A DNA stretch of 64,000 nucleotides from Siphonodentalium dalli (lineage: Eukaryota; Mollusca; Scaphopoda; Gadilida; Siphonodentaliidae), in the NCBI GenBank assembly GCA_032622095.1, contig CP136062.1:136624960-136688959 (forward strand), read 5' to 3'. Position numbers and translations under genes: made by a program. Below, piece by piece: positions 25,201 to 32,774 of the stretch (position 1 is its first letter; each line of letters begins with the position of its first letter). A model generated the notes under the pieces. The model made no database searches. It was not told the origin of the DNA and saw nothing but the letters and a program-made list of their open reading frames with translations.

Positions 25201-28200
25201 GAAACCGTTAAATAAGCACCCACTTTTCCATCCTCACTGGCTACAGGCATCGCCCTGGAACAAATTATTTCATAGATCTTATTATCTTTGCCATTTTTCA
25301 ATTTTGATTGTTTATGAAACCCGATTTCAAGACCACAGATAGCTTTTTTGTTAATAAAATACAGCTAAAATTGATGATAGAGCATATACTTTTTCTACAG
25401 AGGCATAATAAAGTGGTTTATTTTCGCAGTGAAATATCTTAGTTGAAATGAAATTTGCCTTGATTGAGGATGCTAACAAGATAGAGTTCTGCCTCTTGGT
25501 ACACTCAAGCTATGTTCCGAACAATTTCATCAGATTTCTGTTCTAACAATATTTAGCTCCTTTTACTGTCCATGAAATGTGATAAGAAATTCTAAGTAAA
25601 TTGGATATGAATTGATAGAAGCTTTTCCTGACAGGTGTCCTCGATTCATATCTGTTATTTTATTCCTCGAAATCTATACAAAACTTACCAGGATGAGATA
25701 CACTTTCTTTAAGGTGTGAATATATGTTTTACTGACAATCCTCTGCATTACAGAAAGAGCAGATGTTGGAAGCACAGGAAATGTTCAAGAATTCCAACAA
25801 AGTCACCCGACCAGAGAAGGCTCTGATCCTCGGTTTCATGGCTGGATCGAGGGGTGAGTTGAAAACAAACTTTAATGCTTTCAATTAAGTCTGTTGTATG
25901 TGGTCACAATCAAGGCTACATATAGTATTCTGTCATTTCCAGAATGAGGTCCCCAGAGGGGAAATTTAGTGATGCTATCCTGCCCGGCAGGCTAGCATCA
26001 CCAAATTCACCCTCTGGGGACCTTATTCTGCATATGTCTCAACTGCTGTGGGAGACGTACGATCAGATCGAAGTTCCCCAGTTGAAGTTGATGATGTTCA
26101 CCCATTAGTCACTTCGATTATGCACTTTATCTTCTGAAAATTAAGGGATATTGAAACTGAACAGAAGGGAAAAAGTAACTAAAAACAATGTTAATTTGAG
26201 ACTTTTGATACTTCCCAGAAGATGAGGCCAAAGCGGAATTAGGTCCCCAGAGGGTGAATTTGGTGATGCTAGCCCACTGCGGGATAGCATAACTAAAATT
26301 CACCCTCTGGGAACCTCATTCTGCAAATGACAGACACACTATTTGCAGGCTTGGTGACAATATGTGACAAGAAAATATTTGTCAATAAACATTTTCCCCG
26401 GCATATTTCAGTCCAAACATGTGTAGTAGCTTCAGAATGAAAAACTGTCAGTTGCTTACCGAGGGTTGGCAGTCTCAATTTGGAGTGAAATGGTATCCAA
26501 GTCTGGATATAGTGTGCCTGATTTGCAGAATGAGGTCCCCAGAGGGTGAATTTAGTGACATATCCCGCACAGTGAGCTAGCATCACCAAAATCACCCTCT
26601 GTGAACCTCATTCTGTCGTCTTAAATTAATATTGTTTTAGTTACTTTTCCCCGTCTGTAAAGTTTCTATATCCCCTAATTTGCAGAAGATAAATTGCATA
26701 ATTGAGGTGACTAATGGGTGAACATCACCAACTTCAGCTGGGGAACTTCAATCTGATCCTAGGTCTCCCATAATATTTGAGGCCTAAGCAGAATGAGGTT
26801 GCCATAGGTTGAATTTGCTGATGCTAGCCCACTGTGTGGGTATTACTAAATTCACCCTCTGGTGTAGACTCCGACGAATCGGGCATTTGTGGCTCAAATG
26901 AAGCCTCGAATCAAGTCAGGTCAAGGATTTCACATCGTATCAAATCTCAAATCGAATCGTCACATTAAAATCCTAACAATATGTTTTCAGTAATTGGTTT
27001 TTGCAGCGTACCAAGAGAAGTTTTCCGACAACAAAGGCAACGCACATTTTATTCAGCATATGTTTACATACATTGGAATTCTCGTACCTTGTCAAACTCT
27101 TCAATCATGACCGGGAGAGGTACTAGATATACAACTGTTTTCGTCAATGGGTCGGCATTCACATTTTGACATTGTCATTTTTGGTGCAAATTGTACGATT
27201 ACATTACATAGAATGTTATAGTTTTGTCTCTGAACTTCCAAAGAAAGTATTGTTCACAAGTGCGATAACTCTATTACTTTATTGCGTTAACTCGTGAAGT
27301 TTGCCACGTGTTCTGTCATTGACTGGAGTCTTACGCAGCAATACCCATGCATTTGGTTAATTCTGCTTATTTTTCACGAAATGAAATGAGGTAATAAATG
27401 GTGTAACCAATATTCAAAATATAAACGAATCTCCCGAAGGATTTAGAATTGAATCGAATCAGTTGGACGATTTCGAATCGAATTGAATCTCGAACCTTCA
27501 TCAGAGTTTACTCTGGGGACCTCATTCTGCAAATGTCAGACACATTATATCCAGACTTGATGGGCTCCTAATGTAATTAACCTTCTGTATGATCCTTTTT
27601 CATTCTCTGAAACTGACATTGTTGTGCTATGACCATGGCTGCTAGAAAGTGGAATAAGGCCTTTACTATTTGAATATCAATCCTATGTGGTCACTTAGTA
27701 TTCCCTGTATGAATGATTTCTGTGCAAGATAACACGATGCAACTGCTATGAGTATTGTACCAGTAGGTGGCAATGTCACTATGTCTTTACCATTTCTATA
27801 AATACTGAATGACTTTTGTAAATGCGCATGTTTATGTTTATTATAGATCATTTTACAAAGTGTTTGACTATATGCATGGAAAATATATTGATCTGATGTC
27901 CATTTTCATAACGTGGTACTAGCATTTAAAGATATTAGTTAAATATATTAAACATTTGCACTGCAATAAATTTGTGTATGAACAGTCAGTTTAGTTCTTC
28001 CCAATGCAACTATTTTTAACAATATGCCAAAAAATTTAGTACATGTATAAGGCCATTGAAATTTAATTAAATGGTTTATGAATATCAATGGAAAAAAATC
28101 TTGATGGAGGCGAGATAAAAAAAAACCCAGTCAGGTCTTGACATACCGTTTGGAAATTATTCCACATGATCACTACTGAATGAAATTCCCATATATTCAC

Positions 28201-29103
28201 TTGAAATTATTTATTCCAATAAAACCAACATATTAATAATAGCAACCACAAGCACGCGAAGCACGCATTGGTGCTTATACCTTAGTTGCAGGTGAATGAT
28301 GACGTCATATAATTTTTCCTATGTTTTCTATAGCGATGAGCCAATTTCTGGCGGCGTGTACGTTTTTTTGTGAAATTGCCTCTTGACTTCCAGTTAGCAA
28401 CTGTCTGGAGATCGTTAAATTGCAGAATTGGCAGTGGACCGACGAGATGAAAATAAAATTGTCAACTTCACAACTTCTGAAGAATTACCATGTGATTTAG
28501 GCATATTAGTTTCATTTAGACCAATTTCGTTAATTAGCTTAATGAAAACCAGAGAAGATGTCATGGTACGGTTCATGGCGTCATTTGCATCATGTTGGAT
28601 TTGTGGGTCAGAATCCAGACAAGATTGCACAATCCATGACAATACTTATGTCGTCTTCACCGGGGCCATTGCATGTTGCTACATAAATTAATCTCAGTGT
28701 TATGTCACCATTAAAAAGCAAATTCGAGGCACAGCATGTGTGGTTGCTCCACTATGTGTCACATATGATTCATATTATCTCCATTATTCTCATTTTCATA
28801 TGCCATTGTGACTTATAGAACGGCTTGGTGAGAAGTCTGTATAAACCAACTAATTAAATTTGCCTAATCAAATAAATTTGTTGAAATTGTTACTGATACA
28901 TGTGAATTTTTTTTATTTTTACAGAAAATCCATGCCCAAATCAAGGAAACATTCTCAGCATTCGCCTTAGTGAAAATAGAGAGGTTGTAAAACAGGCCGA
29001 TGGGTCAGATAAAGCTATTGTTGTGGACATGTTTTTCCAAATGAACTACACCTCAGGTGAATGGAAGAGGATTCGGAAGATCCGTGATATGGAGGACACC
29101 TGA
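4064..29103 (+). CDS. NELFA: NELFA, negative elongation factor complex subunit A (10 exons, N-terminus missing)
   Basis: CDS join: 4064-4235, 5909-6070, 6600-6689, 8973-9097, 14880-14943, 20680-20810, 21491-21599, 23011-23426, 25754-25853, 28925-29103 (1548 nt, 515 residues plus stop). All introns are GT-AG and all phases fit. The family member binds NELF-C and RNA polymerase II and stabilises promoter-proximal pausing in the nucleus. Colinear landmarks are residues 1-57 (helical N-terminal domain, GELLKTYPSNGSL), LPLECQFLNKTAL and KPKSATLRADLLLK (about 65-111), MNDTTPYKGL (around 142), a basic KEAKRRRK (195-202), PDYAAGL, a Gln/Pro-rich stretch (about 295-415), SLT-KEQMLEAQEMFK, ALILGFMAGSR, and a C-terminal QMNYTSGEWKR. 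The first residue seen is Trp in phase 0. By comparison with known NELF-A, about 70 residues (the DTSLWLHNKLG part) are missing upstream. Identification is from remembered family sequence, not a search. Confidence 0.93.
4390..4690 (+). repeat. Tandem-monomer repeat fragment (family D)
   Basis: About two degenerate monomers of the roughly 170-bp unit seen intact at 12964-13490: GGGAACCTGTGCACC..., TTTTTAGTGGAGTTATCCC, CAACATGCATAAT. Confidence 0.6.
4769..4866. mobile_element. Partial copy of the GGGAGAAGTG palindromic TIR family
   Basis: GACCAGTCTAGAGGG, CATCTTCTCCCTAA, TGTGCCACTTCTCCCT and GGGAGAAGTGACCTCTCTCA match the fuller copy at 39214-39484. Confidence 0.55.
5064..5317. mobile_element. 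hAT-like MITE, short form (254 bp), intact target duplication
   Basis: TIRs CAAGCCTTGAAATAGTGTG...CACACTATTTCAAGGATTG. Inside are two nearly back-to-back palindromes of GCAGAATGAGGTCCCCAGAG...CTCATTCTGC. Flanked by a perfect 8-bp duplication CCACCAAA (5056-5063 and 5318-5325), the hallmark of hAT-type insertion. In NELFA intron a/b. Confidence 0.9.
5690..5880 (+). repeat. Terminal fragment of family D repeat
   Basis: GGGGGTGTCCTTAGTCCCAT followed by TGGGACAG matches the end of the tandem-monomer element near 13550-13590, shortly before NELFA exon b. Confidence 0.45.
5909..6070 (+). CDS. NELFA: NELFA exon b
   Basis: Acceptor cctttgcag, donor aaaat|gtgaga. TT completes GTT (Val) with the G of the previous exon. 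The exon encodes the highly conserved LPLECQFLNKTAL and LKRKPKSATLRADLLL motifs, the strongest part of the NELF-A identification. Confidence 0.95.
6600..6689 (+). CDS. NELFA: NELFA exon c
   Basis: Acceptor tttactttag, donor gacacaa|gtaagt. The exon was not visible as a long reading frame and was found by phase and homology. It starts by completing TCC (Ser) and ends with MNDT plus the A of the next Thr codon. HSVPLKMRSFAKNMNDT aligns with the family segment before TTPxKG. Both junctions are phase-consistent. Confidence 0.85.
6943..7753 (+). mobile_element. Family E repeat (TGTCCCCCGAA element with internal tandem monomers)
   Basis: Starts TGTCCCCCGAA and ends near TTCGGGCAACATGTGG (degenerate right TIR). 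It contains 3-4 monomers of about 170 bp with the motifs GATAACTTTAG, TCAAGTTCAAATTTGGGTTC and CCAGAGTTATGGTCC. Lies in NELFA intron c/d. Non-coding. Confidence 0.6.
7790..8175. repeat. Dispersed repeat shared with 45960-46340
   Basis: CTGTAGACCATGGGAAGAAA, TGATTAAAATGAAGAGA, TTATCAAyCTATwTyTATACC and TATTATTAGGTGT recur in order in HECTD2 intron 3, showing a common repeat origin. No coding potential. Confidence 0.6.
8380..8730 (+). repeat. Family E monomers, partial
   Basis: Two monomers with GATAACTTTAGTAAGT, AAAATACAGGTCAAGTTCAA and TTTTCACC.GAGTTAT, without clear ends, just upstream of NELFA exon d. Confidence 0.55.
8973..9097 (+). CDS. NELFA: NELFA exon d
   Basis: Acceptor attatttcag, donor gttaag|gtatat. 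CT completes ACT (Thr), giving TPYKGLSSRNTGFKPS and ending in GFGRKEGGVK, equivalent to the KERGVK region of the family. It ends on a complete codon. Confidence 0.88.
9165..12725. mobile_element. 3.56-kb TIR element with subterminal AACGCGGTCGTAACG repeats
   Basis: Outer ends CACACCTTCTCAAAATAAGT and the inverted ...CTTTTGAGAAGGTCTG, flanked by TA (9163-9164, 12726-12727). Each end carries clusters of AACGCGGTCGTAACG / CGTTACGACCGCGTT. The interior holds two diverged copies of a roughly 1.2-1.4 kb unit (about 9400-10800 and 11450-12600), including repeats of CGATCAACGTGATTTACATT and TTTTTCCCGGAAAAA. Minus-strand frames at 9367-9759 and 11186-11557 are derived from the repeated unit and have no recognisable domain. 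The superfamily cannot be fixed without a transposase. It fills most of NELFA intron d/e. Confidence 0.75.
12825..13595 (+). mobile_element. Family D element: TATACCCCCC hairpin start plus tandem ~170-bp monomers
   Basis: Begins with the inverted pair TATACCCCCCG...GGGGTGGTATA, then CCGTCGTCCGTCCGTGGACA and four monomers of about 168-170 bp starting ACCATGGGAACCTGTGCACC (12964, 13132, 13302 and a partial). Ends GTAGTCCCATTGGGACAG. Non-coding; the 121-codon frame at 13143-13508 arises from the repeats. Confidence 0.7.
13765..13940. mobile_element. hAT-like MITE fragment, truncated by minisatellite
   Basis: Starts GCAGAATGGGGTCCCCAGAG, continues through the palindrome and the internal TTTGCAGAAGATAAAATGCA and GAGGTGACTAATGGGTGAA segments, and stops where the minisatellite begins. 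The right end is not found. Confidence 0.75.
13941..14778. repeat. Minisatellite, 18/15-bp unit ATGAGCTATCATTATGGT
   Basis: About 840 bp of tandem 18-bp units with 15-bp variants (ATGAGCTATCATGAT), more diverged at the edges. Units are multiples of 3, so frames stay open on both strands (145 and 128 codons of MSYHYG-like and IAHTIM-like repeats). These frames are not genes. Confidence 0.95.
14880..14943 (+). CDS. NELFA: NELFA exon e (64 nt, basic segment)
   Basis: Acceptor ttcttcttccag, donor gttgcag|gttggt. It encodes LLEIDQQPIGAKEAKRRRKVA plus G. The G joins AA of the next exon to make Glu. I chose the donor at 14944 because the alternative at 14937 would break the frame into the next exon. 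KRRRK may be a nuclear localisation signal. The exon lies about 100 bp after a minisatellite and 50 bp before a MITE. Confidence 0.88.
14994..15146. mobile_element. piggyBac-like MITE, short copy next to NELFA exon e
   Basis: CCTTTCATGACGGGAGCTGC ... GCAGTCATGGAAGGG, followed by TTAA 15147-15150; the left TTAA is degenerate. The interior holds the palindromic ACATTCTCTTATATATGAG...CGCATATATAAGAGAATGC. Begins about 50 bp after the exon e donor. Confidence 0.75.
15667..15782 (-). pseudogene. Possible transposase-derived coding remnant, unrecognised
   Basis: A minus-strand frame of about 43 codons reads with coding-like composition: KRYRNDSDEVVDSPSKLRRY, then DSKYRDSCAEEFSWF and a stop. The KYxxxxxxEFxW pattern is reminiscent of the N-terminal segment of some BED/hAT-derived proteins. 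Too short to call; chance is quite possible. Confidence 0.2.
16333..16854. repeat. Three-copy 174-bp tandem repeat
   Basis: Three copies starting CGTCCCATCATTTnTAGATG at 16333, 16507 and 16681 (exactly 174 bp apart), containing GGTCAAACACGTCAGAGCCA and ATGACCTATTTCTGAAAATC. In NELFA intron e/f. Confidence 0.9.
16912..17472 (+). mobile_element. Helitron-like element (TCTAATATA ... hairpin ... CTAGT)
   Basis: Starts TCTAATATATATTTGAGG. Ends with a perfect 6-bp-stem hairpin CCCGTC-AG-GACGGG (17447-17460), then TACCCAG and CTAGT (17468-17472). A 3' hairpin about 10 bp before CTAG is typical of Helitrons. Inside, 17100-17265 is a tandem array of GGTAAACGGCGAGGGTACC units. Confidence 0.6.
17473..18935. 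repeat. Degenerate Helitron-like and tandem repeat tract
   Basis: Contains CATATATTTTGAGACTTCCG just after the previous element, then at 18310-18840 repeated units with GACCTTGGGCGATATCTCGG, GAAATTTGTTATGTATGGTC and AATGGATCGACCAAAGC (two to three copies each). Overlapping short frames on both strands come from these repeats. Confidence 0.5.
18936..19413 (+). repeat. Helitron-like copy, 5' part
   Basis: TCTAATATATATTTTGGGAC, then TTCTGTTTGTTTGTCTGTTA and GGCCGGGAAAACGGCTGGAC, as in the next element. The 3' hairpin is not seen before the next copy begins. Includes a small tandem repeat with AAAGAGCGT and TGTGATTCTTATGTCTG (19130-19285). Confidence 0.5.
19414..19687 (+). mobile_element. Short Helitron-like element, 274 bp
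   Basis: Inserted after an (AT)n run. Starts TCTAATATATAATTTGGGAC; ends with hairpin CCCGGACGAAGTCGGG (19661-19676), TCACCTG and CTAT. No coding sequence. Confidence 0.6.
19688..20679. other. NELFA intron e/f, unannotated AT-rich stretch
   Basis: No gene, RNA or clear repeat recognised. Confidence 0.5.
20680..20810 (+). CDS. NELFA: NELFA exon f
   Basis: Acceptor actgatcag, donor acatct|gtaagt. It encodes AEAVDQQKKEKES, a Thr-rich stretch and PDYAAGLGLPGTS. PDYAAGL is a conserved NELF-A motif. Confidence 0.92.
21159..21400. mobile_element. piggyBac-like MITE, intact, TTAA-flanked (242 bp)
   Basis: TTAA (21155-21158) CCCTTCTATGACTGAAGC ... GCTCCCGTCATGAAAGGG TTAA (21401-21404). The interior has two palindromes of GCATTCTCTTATATATGCGA type with GCTGCACGAGCGCAGC near the right end. 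TTAA duplication with a CCC start is the piggyBac signature. In NELFA intron f/g, 86 bp before exon g. Confidence 0.85.
21491..21599 (+). CDS. NELFA: NELFA exon g
   Basis: Acceptor tttgttttcag, donor aatccag|gtacta. It encodes a Ser/Thr/Pro-rich low-complexity segment with PSYLPSSATT, similar to the SYLPS segment of the family's disordered middle region. Confidence 0.9.
21640..22425 (+). repeat. Family C tandem repeat, interrupted by a MITE
   Basis: Units starting GGCGCGGGCTACAGGTCGTA with ATGAAATTTGTCATGGATGT and AACATGGCCGCCAGCAGCCA (three copies), preceded by GCCATGGGTTGGCATCCGTG and ending near GAGCTACAGTGTCATTGACA. The MITE 22035-22288 splits one unit. Confidence 0.75.
22035..22288. mobile_element. 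hAT-like MITE, short form (254 bp)
   Basis: TIRs CAAGCCTTGAAATAGGGTG...CACCCTATTTCAAGGCTTG, the same length and double-palindrome structure as the copy at 5064. Flanked by 8-bp CGCAGGCT on both sides. The interrupted host repeat (GGCGCAGGCTACAGGTCGTA) shows the duplication directly. Confidence 0.92.
22900..22950. mobile_element. piggyBac-like MITE fragment upstream of NELFA exon h
   Basis: TCCTGTGTCAGTGCATTCTC followed by TCAAGTATGCAAGTCTCCCA matches the family interior. Its presence shows the open frame upstream of 23011 is intronic. Confidence 0.6.
23011..23426 (+). CDS. NELFA: NELFA exon h (Gln/Pro-rich)
   Basis: Acceptor acatttttag, donor cttacc|gtatgt; 416 nt. It encodes 138 residues dominated by Gln, Pro, Leu and Ile, with QQPLQQL-type repeats, ending in ARRGLSLT. 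SLT joins the conserved REQM/KEQM motif of the next exon. The reading frame stays open for 86 codons upstream of the acceptor, but that part is intron and contains a piggyBac-like MITE fragment. Confidence 0.88.
23454..23580 (+). repeat. Short inverted-repeat element (GGTTATCAnCAnCnTGTG family)
   Basis: Ends GGTTATCATCAACGTGTGGG and ...CACACATGGTGGTGATAACC are inverted copies. CGTATTCAAGTCGAGCTACC and GTAGCGAGACTTGAATA are inside. A related copy lies inverted at 46755-46884. It begins 28 bp after the NELFA exon h donor. Confidence 0.65.
23790..24760 (+). repeat. Family C tandem repeat array
   Basis: Four to five diverged units with AACATGGCCGCAGCAGCCAT, CTTTGCATGACTAAATCCTT, TGCAGTCCACATTTATTGGA and CACCTCTAGATGGGAGC, ending near GAGCTACAGTGTCATTG. 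Non-coding. Confidence 0.7.
24761..25753. other. NELFA intron h/i, no feature recognised
   Basis: AT-rich unique-looking sequence with no gene or clear repeat. Confidence 0.5.
25754..25853 (+). CDS. NELFA: NELFA exon i
   Basis: Acceptor tctgcattacag, donor tcgaggg|gtgagt. It encodes KEQMLEAQEMFKNSNK followed by VTRPEKALILGFMAGSR, nearly identical to the vertebrate C-terminal segment as I know it. Confidence 0.95.
25911..26353. mobile_element. hAT-like MITE, full form (443 bp)
   Basis: CAAGGCTACATATAGT...ACTATTTGCAGGCTTG with a palindrome at each end and the roughly 250-bp internal segment in the opposite orientation to the 41975 copy (AGTTGAAGTTGATGATGTTC, TTATCTTCTGAAAATTA). Flanked by GTCACAAT / GTGACAAT (7 of 8 matching). 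Confidence 0.85.
26498..27559. mobile_element. hAT-like MITE, full form, split by a nested insertion
   Basis: Left end CAAGTCTGGATATAGTGTGC, internal segment TTTGCAGAAGATAAATTGCA, right end CATTATATCCAGACTTG. Flanks ATGGTATC / ATGGGCTC are a decayed 8-bp duplication. The right palindrome is interrupted after CACCCTCTGG by a roughly 625-bp element. Confidence 0.85.
26872..27491. mobile_element. Nested ~620-bp TIR element inside the MITE
   Basis: Ends GTAGACTCCGACGAA and TTCATCAGAGTTTAC are imperfect inverted repeats (11 of 15). The host sequence CTCTGG appears on both sides, a 5-6 bp target duplication. Subterminal CGAATC/GATTCGA-type repeats occur at both ends. A 62-codon frame inside is not recognisable. 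Confidence 0.7.
27560..28924. other. NELFA intron i/j, right part
   Basis: AT-rich. ACAAGCACGCGAAGCACGCA followed by TTGGTGCTTATACC near 28250 resembles a Helitron-type terminal hairpin but has no partner end. A frame at 28428-28691 has no recognisable motif. Confidence 0.35.
28925..29103 (+). CDS. NELFA: NELFA terminal exon
   Basis: Acceptor atttttacag. It encodes ENPCPNQGNILSIRLSEN...DMFFQMNYTSGEWKRIRK and ends at TGA 29101-29103. No canonical AATAAA was seen in the following kilobase, so the 3' end of the mRNA is not placed. Confidence 0.94.
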
Positions 29104-30759
29104 TGTTGTGATGAAAACAGAATTGGTGCTGCTTGGGGGATTTATCAGAATAATTTTGGGTTGAATCAACCTCTAACATTATGTCTGTGAAGAGCGACAC
29201 CTGCTGTTGTGATAAAAATCAGAGTTGGTGCTGCCAATGACATTTAACAGAGTAGTCTGTGTCTGTGAATAGGTGGCCATGATAGGAATACAGAGATAGA
29301 GATGCTACATGTTTTTGCTATATCTGTGACTCAACAGAAAGTCACTTATCCGATCATCAGTGCGAAGGAAGTTCTAGTGTATTCTGAAAGTTCAGCTCCG
29401 CGATCTGAGGGATATACTGATATATGTATATTAGTTAAGAGACTAGTCACATAAATTATTTTGTTCAGTTGTGTGTCAAAATATAGTCATTCCATATATT
29501 TTGTGTCTTGTCAATGATTCTATGATCCACTTTGTACCAGTTCCGATGATCAGCTACTGATAGTATCAACTGTCATCATATCATTCACTTTGCAACACCA
29601 TTAACAGAGGATTCCTCTCATTACATTGGGTAGTGGTGGAAAAATTACCCGGGCTCCGCTTGGACAAGGCAAAAATTAATGGAATGATTTTTGTAAGACC
29701 AGAGTAATTTGAACAAACTTATAGTAAAAGTGCAATAATGATACAAGTTGACAACCCATTTTAGATGTGCCAAGGAAATGATGGCTTAGACCAATGGGTG
29801 AAAATATTTACAATATAAGGCCACTCAGAGTCTATTTCCAGTTTTTCGAAACCAAAACATTTTGAAAAGCATGCGTGCGTGCAAATATTGTTTAAATAAT
29901 TTTTCCTAGGAGGCATTTCGGATCAGCAGTCATAATCGGTACTTTTTAATCAATCTATTCATATTGTCAGGGAGCTGAAGGTATAGCTGGACGATCAAGA
30001 AAACGTCCAAGCAATTCATATTTAATCATAACACAGCCGGTCTATAAGCAATAATTCACTAAGGTATGTTCATACGAGAATAGAAGCACACGTGAGGGCA
30101 AATAGGCAGTCTATGTGCATTAACCACAGGTCTCCCGAACACATATTAAACCTTTGAGCATGTATTACTATATAACAACATCATTGATTGGTTAGATTTT
30201 TATACCAGTGATCATTCAGCGACTCTGTACTTAAAATAGTAACGTCACTGGGTGTAATTCCTGTGTAACTATATATAACTTGTGACATCATAGGAACTCA
30301 ATGTAATCATCTATTGAACATTGCAATGTCGCGGCAGGTCAGCGGTGACTTTGAACATTGTCATTGCACGACAACAGGAAATATTTTCATTCATGGTACA
30401 ATTTAGGATGTGAGGCAAGTAAATAGTTACATCCTTCATCAGAATCTTTCGATTTTGATGTCATAAAATACAGATACATGTACACCATGGAGACCTATGT
30501 ACAGCTCGGGCGAAAAAATGTGGTCATCATTTATACTGCATGTGATCCTACGATTTGCAGCAAAGTGGAATATTGATGGAAATCATCCGATATTTGTATA
30601 ATTATAATCATTCCCGCCTGCATGATTTATTTCCGATCACAGTCCTAATGACAAATTTAACTGACTGTGTGCTCTGAGTAAGCTATATATAGGCATATCC
30701 CGCAGCATATACAAAATGTATATATATGCTGTAATAACTCATTGAACGACACCGTATCT
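29104..30759. other. NELFA 3' UTR and intergenic spacer
   Basis: The beginning must contain the NELFA 3' UTR. A short duplication around the stop (AACAGAATTGGTGCTGC and ATCAGAGTTGGTGCTGC, about 100 bp apart) is visible. No gene seen. Confidence 0.5.
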
Positions 30760-31360
30760 ATATATCTACATTACCTGTATATTTACACCTGTAAATCTAT
30801 GACCTGTTGTAATTCCTGTAACTGGAACTCCCCCCACACATTGCCAGAATACAGAGGAGATATTAATGGAGAATATCTATACAATTACAAAACACATGTA
30901 ATACATGGTAAATGTATCACTGATAGTCCGATACCAATGTTTGACACGTTTTCTCACCTGTAGTCAGCCTGAAATCCATGTGTGACAACCAAATCACATA
31001 ACCCATGGACTGTGATCATTGTATACCCCATAAGAACAAAGTTATCAATATTATGTTTTAGTATTATATTAACTCTATATGCACAAATCCATAATATTAT
31101 ATAAGTACTGCAATATAGGCATACCTGTATATTATCAGAAATATATTCAGTGATGATGCGCATGTCTGGAAACATACCTGTATAATCGCACCTGTAATTC
31201 CTGTAACTAGAATAATCGCCCCACATCACCAGAGTATATGTAGATATGGTAAGAATGGATAATTGTCTATCCATCATGGAATATATGGTAACTGTATCCC
31301 AGATGCCAATATGCCAATATTTGATACCTTTTCTCACCTGTAATTAGCCTGAAATCCAGA
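30760..31360. repeat. Diverged tandem duplication, unit about 390 bp
   Basis: TACCTGTATA, CACCTGTAA, AATTCCTGTAACT, CTGATAGTCCGATACCAATG / CCAATATGCCAATATTTGAT and TTTTCTCACCTGTA.T.AGCC occur twice in the same order. Intergenic and non-coding. Confidence 0.65.
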
Positions 31361-31374
31361 AATTGCAGACCCAC

Positions 31375-31625
31375 ATGAAAACAGCCCGCATTTATTGGAG
31401 AAATGTTTTGAAAATTTACAGGCATGTTTAGGATCACCTCTAGATGGGAGCTATAAATTAAAACAATGGCTCCCAGCAGCCATCTTGGATTTTATCACTA
31501 AATACTTTGGCATGACCAACAGCCAACATTTTTCATCCAAATGACTAATGTATGACATTATCCCCTTTCCGAGTTGAGCTGCAGTGTCATTGACACTTTC
31601 ATTCCACCTCCACCCGACTCTCACA
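31375..31625 (+). repeat. Family C unit, partial
   Basis: GCCCGCATTTATTGGAGAAA, CACCTCTAGATGGGAGCTAT, CCCAGCAGCCATCTTGGATT and GAGCTGCAGTGTCATTGACA match the arrays at 21640 and 23790. Confidence 0.65.
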
Positions 31626-31767
31626 CTAGTTGATGTCACATTTCACACAACATGTGCATACATGCCTGCAGACCGACTGTCTACAACCAACATCTAAAAA
31701 AAACTCTCGGCTGAGCATCAGTGGTTGATATAAATATCTTTAAAAAGTAAGTTCCCCCTTATATATT

Positions 31768-31919
31768 TAGAGGATATTACTTAGTTGGTTTGATATTAGG
31801 CCTGATATCAGCCTGAGGTAATCTCATATCAGCCTGAGACCAAAGGTTGAAGGCTGGAATGAGGTTACCGAGGGCTGATATCAGGCCTAATGTCAAACCA
31901 ACCAAGTAATATCCTCTTT
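31768..31919. mobile_element. 152-bp palindromic MITE
   Basis: Long near-perfect inverted arms: GAGGATATTACTTAGTTGGT... and ...ACCAACCAAGTAATATCCTC (about 45 bp each), with GATATCAGGCCTAAT at the inner arm. Flanked by TTTA on both sides. Could form a stable hairpin. Confidence 0.85.
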
Positions 31920-31974
31920 AACTGACAACTCTTTCAAATGAGTGACATCATAAAAATCGATATCTACACATTAT

Positions 31975-32095
31975 TTAACAGTGAAGTAGATTTATGGCAT
32001 GTCATAAAACCATATTACTTGGTTTGTGATGTCGTAAAATGATATTACTCAGATTGGTGATGTCGTAAAATGATATTACTTGGTTTAAGGGCAAA
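31975..32095. repeat. Three-copy ~40-bp tandem repeat
   Basis: GATGTCGTAAAATGATATTA followed by CTTGG/CTCAG repeated two to three times. Includes a few bases in common with the neighbouring palindrome (ATTACTTGGTTT). Confidence 0.7.
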
Positions 32096-32748
32096 TTGAA
32101 GCGATATTCACATAGTTCGATAACAGGCCGTTCTGGACAAAAATGTCATATCTAATTAATAATCAAGAATATCTTCAGATGTGGTTATCGGAATTCGATG
32201 ATACATTATATACCCATGATATATACTTCAACGCTTTCAGAATGTTTCAAGCCAACGATTTGTACTAATTATACCCATAGTAATGGCAAAAATGATTCAG
32301 CATGACCTTAGTGTGACAGAGAAATCTCACCTTAAGGTCAGATAATCATGCCAAACACTTGATAGCCTTGGTTCAGCCTAAATATGGCAGCTTCAGTCTC
32401 ATAAAAGAAGCTGATTCGCTGTTGAAATGCTTTATACGTATTCTTACCAAATTTTATGGACTTAAAACCTGTATGATATTAATATCACCTTACATACCAC
32501 ACAAATGAGGCAGTATATTTTATGTAGAGTAAGGGGCGTAATACAGGTGCACTTTGGGTGCAGGAGTTACCCATTCAGTGAGACTCAACAGTCAGGGTTT
32601 TCACTCACATTCACAACAAAATACTAAAGGGACTCCAGGCCTTTGAAATGGGTTCATGTGAAATAACATAAACGTCTAAAATAACTACATTTATCATCAA
32701 CAAGTACATGAAAAAATAGACTGTTCTTATTATGCCACTGCCCCTGTT

Positions 32749-32770
32749 ACCCCCCCCCCCCCCCCCCCCC
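32749..32770. repeat. Poly-C run
   Basis: About 21 consecutive C at the start of a family E-like tandem repeat. Confidence 0.9.
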
Positions 32771-32774
32771 ATAC

